The translations under genes were made by a program, and so were the position numbers. Shown in pieces: positions 22,686 through 64,000 of a DNA stretch of 64,000 nucleotides. The notes beneath the pieces are model-generated. The model did not search any database. It had not been told where the DNA came from and worked only from the letters and a program-made list of their open reading frames with translations. Numbering within the stretch: the first letter of the stretch is position 1; each line of letters starts with the position of its first letter. This stretch comes from Strongylocentrotus droebachiensis (taxonomy: Eukaryota; Echinodermata; Echinoidea; Camarodonta; Strongylocentrotidae). The stretch is from NCBI GenBank assembly GCA_035222895.1, contig JAVYIG010000309.1:124001-188000 (forward strand). The letters are read 5' to 3'.

Positions 22686-25600
22686 TGCTCATATCATACA
22701 CCCGTGACAGTGATATTATGAAAAGGGTATCATTGGACGGAAAATAAGTTATTTTTCATCATAAAAGCAATTTTAAAGCTATATTGGTTATGAATTTTCA
22801 ATTAGGAGCTACCACAGGTGGGTAAACTTTTTATTGATTTATTGACGCCTTTATGCAAGCGACAACTACTAGTCTGCTCAACAAGGTGATTACAACTTTA
22901 CCGAGTTTGTATTTCAACTGCACGTTAACAATGCAGTATATTCCCTAATGGTCCACACCATTCTAAAAGATTCATGCTATGATTGACTTTCCCATGAGGT
23001 AAAGTTAAATTAAAGAAAACAAATTTTAATGTTTAACACAATGTTTTATAAATATAAAGCAGATTTCTGTTTGTATGTATTTTTTATAAACTTATGTAAA
23101 ATCGTTTTTTTAAGATGATGTGAATGGCCTTTTGTTTTTATATGTGTGCTTTTCTTTCTATAGCTAATTACAAGTACGGTGTAACAACAGGATATGCATT
23201 TTGTTAACCCTTTTTTTTGCTGGTCTGTACAAAATGAGCAAGATCTCAATGTATTTCCTATGTTCATAAAGAAGATGTAAAAGTCTGAACTCTCTACCGA
23301 TTTAGTAACAACTGGAAACAAAAAAAGGTGCTACCACAGTGGATCTTTGCCACAAATATAATGTGTACATACATAAATAGTGTACATAAATATACTCTAT
23401 ACAATGTGGCAGTACAGGCTTTCCTTCAATGACAAATAAAGAGTTAAAAATGACTTGACAAATTGTATAGAAGCTTACATACACTTTTTAAAGCAATCAC
23501 AAAATGTTAGAATTTAAAATGACAGGTTTCCCTTTAAAATCGGTCTCTCACATTCTATGAAAATTACCATTTCAATAGATTGAATTGCATTGACCGATGA
23601 TGAATGAAGATGGACCATATCGAACACGCGAACTTGATGTTCTGGGTGTAAGCCATACATGTGTGTAAACGAAAGATTAACCATATTATTATTGTAACAC
23701 AACCGGTTTGAGGAAGTAGGCGCTTTTTGATGTCACAAGGACATCTAAAATGGAGGTGAAATGCATTGAAATGCATGATTATGTTGGAGTTGGCTTAAGA
23801 AATCGCCCGGAAAAATCGGCATGTCTCATTGAAAGAGTAAATATACACCGTTAACTTTGTAAACATTGGGCAAATTACATGTCTGTGTCGTAGTACAGCA
23901 CGTAACAATGCTTGGATAATTTTGTGGATATTTCTTAATTATGTTCACTATTTATTACAGATGGAGCGATGAATCACCCAAGCTGGGCCTATATGCTTGC
24001 CAAAAAGACATTCTGTAGTACTGCTGTAAAATATATCTACAACATACATGTACATGCAAAACTGTCTTTTCTTGTAATACAAAAATAACATCCCAGTAAT
24101 TGTGACTACTGGATACATTTAAATGTTTTGTTCGGCTAGCAGATACATGAACCAAACAACATTTTTTCATTAATGAGGTACATCCAATTAGAAATGCGGT
24201 GTTCATACAGGACTTGATGGTTACAGGGATCTGATCTCAAAGGGCCCCAAATATTGGATTTTTTTGTTGTTTTTGTTTTGTTAATCAAACTATGTGAAAT
24301 GTTGGTCTGGGATACATAATAGAATATTTACAGTACAAAAAAATAGAGCATAAATAGCAACTTAAGTTTTTCAATGGGGGTTAACTTTGTACCACGCACC
24401 TTAACAGAGATGATGTCTATTTGAACAATTACATGTGTACACTCTAATACATCACAGATCAGTTCCTCATTTCACCGGTACAGTTGTTTTCAGAATACCA
24501 GGCTTAATGGCCAATCATAATCTGCAGCCAATGCAGGACTGTACAGTATAATGTCTAGAGCACAGGTAGTCTACATGTAGCAATATTTCAAAGAGGGGAT
24601 TATGATGTGAGGATATTCAAATCTAATCAAACCCTTTATTTTAATGTCCCATTTCCCGTACAAAGTGTGAACATTTGGTACCAAAAAATCCTTTACATAC
24701 ACAATGATATAGCAACACAGATATACATGTATTTCATTCTTCGCTCACTCACAAAACCATTATTCTTCCGAAAAAATATGGACGAGAAACTTCTGCTTTG
24801 ATACCTCCTACAAAACTGTATACATTGTATAAAATAAACTGTATAACATTATGTTTACATGCTTTCTTTTCTTGAATTAGTTTGAACATTTAGTTAATGT
24901 ATGTCCACAATAATATATGAAGTTTTGTAACATTTGCGCCAGCAGTGTCAAATTTGACAGACATGGCACATTACAAATGCTCATTATTATTTTGATAACA
25001 AATGTATATGTCAACTGACTGTTCAGAGACAAAAGGGCATTAAGTATGTGTTGAAGTACAGTAGATATCTGGTCAAAAGAGAAGAAAATCAAGTGCTTTT
25101 GAAATATAATACCTTGCCCTGATATGATGACAATCGGCCTCTTCTATATGACTACTATCAAGCGTCGTCCTCTTGTACAGGATAACCTTGACCTAGAAAT
25201 GGTAAGGAAGAAAAATAACCATTGAAACAAATATTTGTAGGTATAGCATTTACTGATTACATTTATAAATTTCACCTATATTGTCTGTAAGCTCTGAAAC
25301 CCTTTTTGTCAGATTTCATTGATTTTAAATAAATAACGTGCATGTGTACTCACAATCTTATAAACTGCTGCAAAGTTTTTCTACTTCTAATTGGAGTGAC
25401 ATCAATGACAAATATGGCCGGCTTGATTTTATCTTGCAGTTACGATCTCTCACTTTCCCTACCTGCTGCAATCCGAGGATGGTGTGATCCAGACATCGCT
25501 AGGCTCAGTCTGATTTTTTGCCGGGGTATAACAAATTCAGGGATTTCGCCATCTACGGCTTGCAGCAAGTACAAGGAAATCGTGTTGATGGAGATTGTTG

Positions 25601-26319
25601 AAATTAAAGTTGCTACACTCTAGACTTAAATATGTGGGAACTCATCTATATGAACGTGTACTTGCATAACCATAAGATGAAGAGGATCAATTTGCATTTC
25701 CTTATCATTCTGACCCGTGCTAAAACTGCACAATAAACAGTACATACATCATCCATATATTATATACACACATTTAACAACCAATTTAGTAATAATCTCA
25801 CCAGGTTTTGTTCCTGATTTATATTTCTTGAGAATATGGCATATTAAAGTAAGTATCAAATTGACAACTGATGTGGAAGGGGTGATTTCGGACGCATTTA
25901 AGATTTTGTGCACCTGCCTTTCCACGCAGGGGTATTGGTGCAGGTTAAGGCGAAGTGGTATCAATATCATATATCATATTGTACATTATCACTAATAATG
26001 AAAAGGAACGAGAGATCTATGTGCGGCTAGTGTACAACATTTTAAAGGTTTTATTTCAACATTAACTGCATATGAAAAGTATTTACAAACTAACGCATAT
26101 ACAATGTAACAAAACATATAAATATATTCGATGGATAAGCGGTATTAAAACAATAAAAACGATTGTTATGCACGTCATTGAATGTCATTTTATTAAATAA
26201 AAAGGATGCTAACTTAATCTACAGTAATGAGAAGGAAATCTTATAAGCATTATGCTTGTGCCTCAGAGAAGCGTAAGTACATGAAAATCCAAAACGCAAA
26301 AATTGGTCCTTTTCTCTGC

Positions 26320-26322
<3 letters not shown>

Positions 26323-26350
<28 letters not shown>
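26323..26350. repeat. (TG)n microsatellite
   Basis: A pure TG run of about 14 units. Confidence 0.95.
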
Positions 26351-26353
<3 letters not shown>

Positions 26354-27589
26354 TGGTTGTGACAATATCGTTTGTTCGTGATAGATAACTATGATATCTT
26401 CTGCAAATTGTATTCATCAAGAGATCAAGGTCATAGAGATGGATCTATAATGTTATGAAAAGATATAAATTAATCCATCAAGAATAAATATCATTTTCAC
26501 AATTATTTGTTCGAGCTTTATAGGCAACATGAATACCTCAGTCACACCGCCAAATCAACTCCATACCGATTTCAAACCAACCGATTCTGGGCCATACGGT
26601 TTAGTGTAAAATTGTGTAGCTTTTGTTTGGTTTGGTGTCAGTTTTGTCAGCTTAACTGGGGCATATCTCTGACGAATAAACATCAACGCCCGTTTCACAA
26701 TTGAGTGATTTGAATTAATCGCTGAAGTTCCTTTTAGGGAAGGCCTAACAAAGGAAGAAAAGAATAAGTAAGTTTCCCTCCTATTTTTCAAATTGTATGC
26801 GATATCATACTAAGGCCAAAAAAAATAAATCAATTGGTTGTCCTCGACCGCCCGCTCGTCATTTTCGGGCCGCTCGTATTTTTTTAATTTTTTTTAATAT
26901 ATGTATTTTTTTAAATTCATTTTTTATTTTTTTTATTCAATTTTTTTTTTTCTTATTCAATTTTTTTTAAATTTTTATTTTATTTTTTTTAATTTTTTTG
27001 GGGGGAGCAGTCTTAAATGCCAAACATACCATTTTATGCATTTGCAAGGATCAACATGCGTCCCGTTGCCAGTTTTGTCTTTTCAGTATGCAATTAGGTA
27101 TTTATTAAACTTGCCATTTTTATTTTTCTATGTCAAAATGCCGTTCATTCAAATCAGGTTCTGAGCATTCTTAAACTCATTTTAAAGCCCATCTGTACTA
27201 GTTTACAGGAGGGATTAGACCACCCTGCAAGGTCACTGCAAGGTCAATCAATACACCAGAGTTGGCTTTGTGTCATAGTGCCCTCATTCGTCATAATTTT
27301 TACCATAATGCAAACAAAAATACATTTTGTGATTTTACATAAAATTCCTATGAAACTTCAATGGAGAATAGTAAATAATCGGATACCACATGGATGGTTC
27401 ATTCCACAAATTCGACAAAGTTTGTAAAGGGTATAGGCTCTATTCAGGTATCAGATACATGAACAAAAAGTTTGGTTGTCTCTTTCCCTCGGTGTACTCG
27501 ACTCTCTGCATGCTGTCTCTAGTTGTTATAATTCCATCTGTCTTCCTCCCTGTTTCCCCTTTCTGTTTCTCTTACTCCTTACCACCCCT

Positions 27590-27960
27590 CCGTTCTCATT
27601 CTCTCTCTCTCTCTCTCACCCTCCATCTCTTCAAACTCTTTCTAAAATTATTTCCCCCTGTTCTTTTCTCTCTCTCTCCTTCTTCTCTCAACCCTTTCCC
27701 CCGCCCCCCTCTCTCTCTCTCTCTCTCTCTCTTGCCCCTCCTCTCTCTACCTTCTTTTCTTTACACTCTTTATAAGATTATGTTTTTCCCTGTTCTTCAC
27801 TTTCTCTCTCTCAACCCTCTCTCTCCTCACCTCCTTTTCTTTCTCACTCACTCTCTCCCGCTCTCCCTCCTTTTAATCTGTAAACTCTTTCTAAGATAAT
27901 ATACTTCCCTTTTTTAACTCTCTCTCTCTCTCTCTCTCTCATTCTCCCCTCCTTTTTCTC
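27590..27960. repeat. CT-rich minisatellite, about 125-bp period
   Basis: AAACTCTTTCTAAGAT-like anchors near 27,632, 27,762 and 27,880, separated by CTCTCT tracts. Long open frames on the plus strand here reflect composition. Confidence 0.8.
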
Positions 27961-28929
27961 TCTGAATAAGGCCCAATATTTTTTCTTTGACATACAGAGG
28001 TCAAGTGAAATTATAAATTCAAAAGATTTCCAAATCATCTTACCCTCCCATTCCCTCGTCTACTGAAACAAAATCTTAATCGATGTGAAAACATATCCGG
28101 GCGCCTAATAATCTCTAGATCAAAAAAAATTATTGTGTATCCGTCACCTTAAAGATAAACTTTAGTACTGGTAATGCGATTGCATTGTGAAAGAAAAGGT
28201 GTGGAAAGGATCAGAAACAGTTGATCATGTAGCATGTAAGTATTGGTGTGCACTGCAAGGTTCTGGAGTCATCAACATCATAATAAATTTGACCGAGTCT
28301 TGGTAAAGTAACAAGCACTGTACACAGAAAGCTATATATGGGACAACACACATGGTGTCGGGGCTAGTACTACCTTGATCTTTCTATGCTCATTACTCAG
28401 CCAGTATACATTTTCTTCCAAAATTGTTTGGCACATGTCATTTATTTGTAATCTTGAACATTCAGTGTAAGTTTCGTTTGATTCTGTGAGAATTAATTTT
28501 CTTTTTTTTACCAGAACTGGAGTTTATCTTTAAGTTATGTATTTTGGGTAGCAGTAATTCTTGTTTCATTAATTACATGTCGCCTTTGATCACGTGTCAC
28601 TAGATACAAACAAAAGAAGAACAAAAGAAAACGTAAACACATATTCTTCAGAGCATGTAGTCTCTTCGTTTTAATTCTGAGTATAATTCTAGCCCAAACA
28701 CCAAACCAACAATGTCAAGATCGAAAAGTTCCATGAATGAGTATATATATCCTTTATTCTCCTTACAGACGGCTACAATAAAAACAAAAATTAAAAAGCT
28801 GAATGTAAAGCTTCAGATCAAGTTGTGCGATATTATAATCATGAATATTATTGAATCTAAAAAATGGTTCCTCACACTTGAGTATCAAGTCTGACAGGCA
28901 TGAGCGCTATACAACAAAAATCCACTATT

Positions 28930-29040
28930 AATATTACAATCATCACCACTATTATTGTTATCATTGTTATCATTATGGTTGTTATTATTACTATTATGAA
29001 TATTATCATCTTTATCATCATCATCATCATTATAGTAATG
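28930..29040. repeat. ATT/ATC-rich simple repeat
   Basis: Runs of ATTATT, ATCATC and near variants. Confidence 0.8.
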
Positions 29041-29731
29041 ATTTTCCAATTTGTTACACAAAAACTTGTTATGTATATTTTAAGTTTCAGTGTTGTATGT
29101 TATGTAATATGTCTTCATTGTATAGTTTATGTTGTCCTGTACTTGTTCTTTGAATTAAAACCTGTAACCTGTACTTTTGTTTGTATTTCCCTTTGTGTTT
29201 GAACAATATATGAATATATACATGTCAAAACAAAGTAAATTTGCAATTTGTAAATTGTAACAAACAGCAATTATTGGATATCATCCACCTAAAAATAGAA
29301 ATCCCGTCATTTTATTTGCTCATCCATCAACACATTTAAAACCAATTTGAAGACAAAAGAGAGTACTAAATCATGTCGAAGTCAAACGAATCAAAATATA
29401 GAATCCTTAAAAGAGATTGTACATACATGCATATATCATTTGAATATGAATTGCCCTCTCAAACCTTTCAGTTTGAAATTCAATTATGTCTACGTATATA
29501 TGCTAAATCTCAGGGCCAACGACCCTTTTCAGGAGTTGTCAACAATTACAAGAATGTGGCACCATTCCTCACGACCACTTCATTCAATAATATCTCGATG
29601 AAAATAAAGGATCAACAACACAAGGTTTTAATATACAAAAAGAAAGTGACTTAGCGCTAAAAAAAGAGGATCATTCCCCGAATTATTCATTAAAGAGTCA
29701 CTTCGTCATTAGAGAAAACTAAAGCGCTTAG

Positions 29732-30169
29732 CAGGCGCGGATCTACGGGGGGGGGTTTAGGGGGTTCAAACCCCCCCCCTTGGGCGGCCCAAAAAAAAAA
29801 AAAAAAAAAAAAAGGAAAAAAAAAAAGAAAAAGAGAAAGAAAAAAAAAACGCACGCTGTAGAGAGAAACCCTTTCAAGTGCAAATATTGTGAGAAGATAT
29901 TCAACTCATCTGGTAACTTAACCAAACACATGATAACTCTGGATATAACTGTGTATTAAACTGTTACTTGATTTAAAAAGACGTTATCATGCACTGCTTT
30001 TTATGGTCTCCATTGTGTTAATAGATGCCAGGAAAACATCATTTACGGGGTTCAAATAAACACCCAAAAAAAAATCGGCTCGCCGCTTCGCGGCTCGTTG
30101 ACGATGCTCCGCATCGTCATTATTTTGGTCAAACCCCCCCCCCTTAGCAAAAAGCTAGATCCGCCCCTG
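29732..30169. mobile_element. hAT-like MITE carrying a zinc-finger fragment
   Basis: Ends CAGGCGCGGATCTACGGGG and CTAGATCCGCCCCTG. A short CTTAG flanks both sides, but a full 8-bp duplication was not found. The interior has poly-A, a C2H2 fragment at 29,861 and a small GC hairpin near 30,085-30,120. Confidence 0.72.
29861..29943 (+). pseudogene. C2H2 zinc-finger relic inside a MITE
   Basis: The plus strand reads ERNPFKCKYCEKIFNSSG and then NLTKHMITL. It has a C-x2-C-x12-H core and a degraded HTGEKP-type linker before it. The second zinc-binding histidine is lost and a stop follows soon after. Confidence 0.78.
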
Positions 30170-30673
30170 CTTAGTATTCGTTTAAGTTCATAACCACGAA
30201 TAAACTTACTCCTAAAAGGATAACCATTAGTCACTTATGGTCCAGTCATGAAGATAATTATTTCAGCATCCAGTATCGGTAAAACCAAGGAGCTTGTTTT
30301 ATCATATAACGGTTTCGTTTAATGAAATGATACAAAAGAAAGGGACTGTAATGACTCGTCTCGTTTATATTGGTTATTAAATGAAATACCCTCTAGTTGG
30401 AATCTTCCATTAAACACGTCTTTGATGTAGTATAACAAAAGGCTAACGTGATTTTGTTTTTGAGAATTATGTTTCCAATCAACGGGTTTAATGGTACTCC
30501 AGCGTTATAGATACTTTTAATAAATCTTTTACGCAAAAAATAATGATTTCATAAGGTAATTCTCTTTGTTATGATAATCTCCATAACTGTCTGCAATAAA
30601 TATTTCAAGTGTATATCTTGATGTAATTCAATTTTTGTAAAAGACTTCAGAAAAAATCTATATGATTGACATT

Positions 30674-62821
<32,148 letters not shown>

Positions 62822-63462
62822 CTTGATGATCTTCTGTCTTGCACTCCTGAACAACAAGGCATAAATATCCTCACACACTCCAATAAAAAGTCTCAGATGA
62901 CAGTTCAGCAAAACATTATTAAGCTGGCGTACGATTAATATAAATCAAAATAATAAACACTAATTTTCTTAACAACAGAGAAAGATGGTGATGAGTTGTT
63001 GTCCGTGTAGATCTCCTCAATAGTTTTACAATACTTGCATCAAATTAAAAGATCTGTTAGAGGACACTTTTCATCAGGATATCAAAATATGTTTGTATTT
63101 TTTATTTGTAATCTTATAATCAAAGTACTTTCAATGATATTAAAACAAAGACTGGTTTTATACATTGTACATGTAGTTTACCCAAATCATAATATTTGTT
63201 ATATAATATACATGTACATACAAACATGTCCAGTGCACATTTTAAACCATATTAATTTGTATACTAGGTTTCAATTGATCAATACTTGAACAGACATGTA
63301 GATGTACATGGAATTTCAACATGTACAGCTTACTATCAATGTTAGATACGAACCGGGAAGTTGGAATAACTGAAATTCATTGGACCTCTATACCATGCAG
63401 ATAATCTGTGTAGTACTATTGAATTCCCTCCTGTAGAATTACCCAACTTTGGTAGCTTTTAA

Positions 63463-64000
63463 TATAGGATTTCCCGGCCAAATTCGCGGGTTTATCATTA
63501 AAATTAATTTGTCTTGCGTTCAAATTCGACGGTTTCAGTGCTGTCAGGTAAACATCGGGTTTATATTCCTTTTTCTATTTTTCAAATCTATGAAGTTTTC
63601 GTTAGTATCTATGAATGTTTCATTCAAATTAATGAAGCGATCCACGGCGAGACGGCCCGGTGGCCAAAGCCGCCCCGCCTAGTACCGACTCAGAAAATGT
63701 TAAAGTATAACTTTAGTTCTTGAAGTGTAGAAAACGAAGATAAATCAAAGTCACTAAAAAAAATTCTTGATTGGAGTTGAAGATTTATTAAAATAAACGT
63801 AGAATTAATAAATCACGAAGTTCATGTTTTGGGGCTGGGCAACCCAATTGAAGCAAATTAGCAACTCATGTCGGTATCGTAACGGAAAAGAGGTCCCGCT
63901 CCAGAGACGCAACTCGGTTTTATCCCCCCGAACTGACACGCCTCGTCCTCCCAAAAATTGAGGCGTGTCACACAGACGCTTTGCGTAATATCAATCCACC
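63463..64000. other. Unrecognised segment beyond the duplication boundary
   Basis: Homology with the gene 2 upstream region ends at about 63,463. The segment has a GC-rich stretch (GGCGAGACGGCCCGGTGG near 63,648) and a hairpin with GACACGCCTC / GAGGCGTGTC arms (63,936-63,970). No coding or RNA gene was recognised. Confidence 0.4.

Larger units (their letters stand above)
22690..30600. other. Intergenic region between gene 2 start and gene 1 end
   Basis: AT-rich, with no spliced coding structure that I could support on either strand. Short open frames, for example near 25,342-25,623, have no recognisable domain. It holds the microsatellites and MITEs listed separately and the gene 1 3' UTR, whose end is not located. 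Confidence 0.5.

Noticed and set aside
25342..25623. A 93-codon plus-strand open frame between the genes
   Set aside because: No domain, no splice partners and no paralogous counterpart. Not supported beyond chance.
27390..27900. A 169-codon open frame rich in S, L and P
   Set aside because: It is produced by the CT-rich minisatellite, which keeps several frames open at once.

Overview
The window is eukaryotic genomic DNA: AT-rich, with long introns bounded by GT/AG, many degraded transposable elements and poly-G tracts. Domain content (EGF, calcium-binding EGF, Ig, FN3 and an RPTP-like membrane-proximal module) together with transposons whose ends read CAGGCGCGGATCCAGGGGG suggests a marine invertebrate deuterostome, most likely an echinoderm. 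That assignment is an inference. There are no operons, CRISPR arrays or convincing tRNA/rRNA genes. The dominant content is a pair of tandem paralogous receptor genes, both on the minus strand, with start codons 41,358 bases apart (62,821 and 21,463). Gene 1 (62,821 down to 30,674) appears complete. I could join 23 coding exons with every splice phase matching, giving 3,528 nt or 1,175 residues plus a stop. The predicted protein has a signal peptide, seven EGF-like modules, two Ig domains, four FN3-type units, an RPTP-like membrane-proximal module with an RRRR site, one transmembrane helix and a 157-residue tail. The tail carries six tyrosines, including a repeated KEYTDLDFS motif. There is no kinase or phosphatase domain. 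Gene 2 (21,463 to beyond the left edge) has the same signal-peptide exons and the same FN3 exons. It lacks the Ig and laminin-type EGF modules and has its own set of calcium-binding EGF exons. Twelve exons (478 codons) lie in the window; the membrane-proximal part, any transmembrane segment and the tail lie outside it. 

Layout: 1-4,150 is a repeat-filled intron of gene 2, with a 2.85-kb hAT-like insertion full of tandem arrays and a 0.9-kb foldback satellite element. 4,446-21,463 holds the gene 2 exons. 21,490-30,670 is intergenic: part is upstream sequence shared with gene 1, and the rest is microsatellites and MITEs. 30,674-31,136 is the gene 1 tail exon. A dead LINE at about 31,820-33,842 sits in the last intron. 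34,694-42,876 carries the transmembrane, membrane-proximal and FN3 exons. 44,615-48,602 carries FN3 and Ig exons. 50,407-58,442 carries EGF exons, created in part by a tandem duplication inside the gene of about 4 kb. 60,860-62,846 carries the signal-peptide and linker exons. 63,463-64,000 is unrecognised. 

The two copies align through introns as well as exons. This allows insertions after the duplication to be dated by empty sites in the other copy, and shows how modules were gained or lost. Almost every extracellular exon boundary is phase 1, so whole EGF or Ig modules can be added or deleted without breaking the frame. Introns and gaps not listed separately contain nothing I could recognise beyond AT-rich sequence and short simple repeats.
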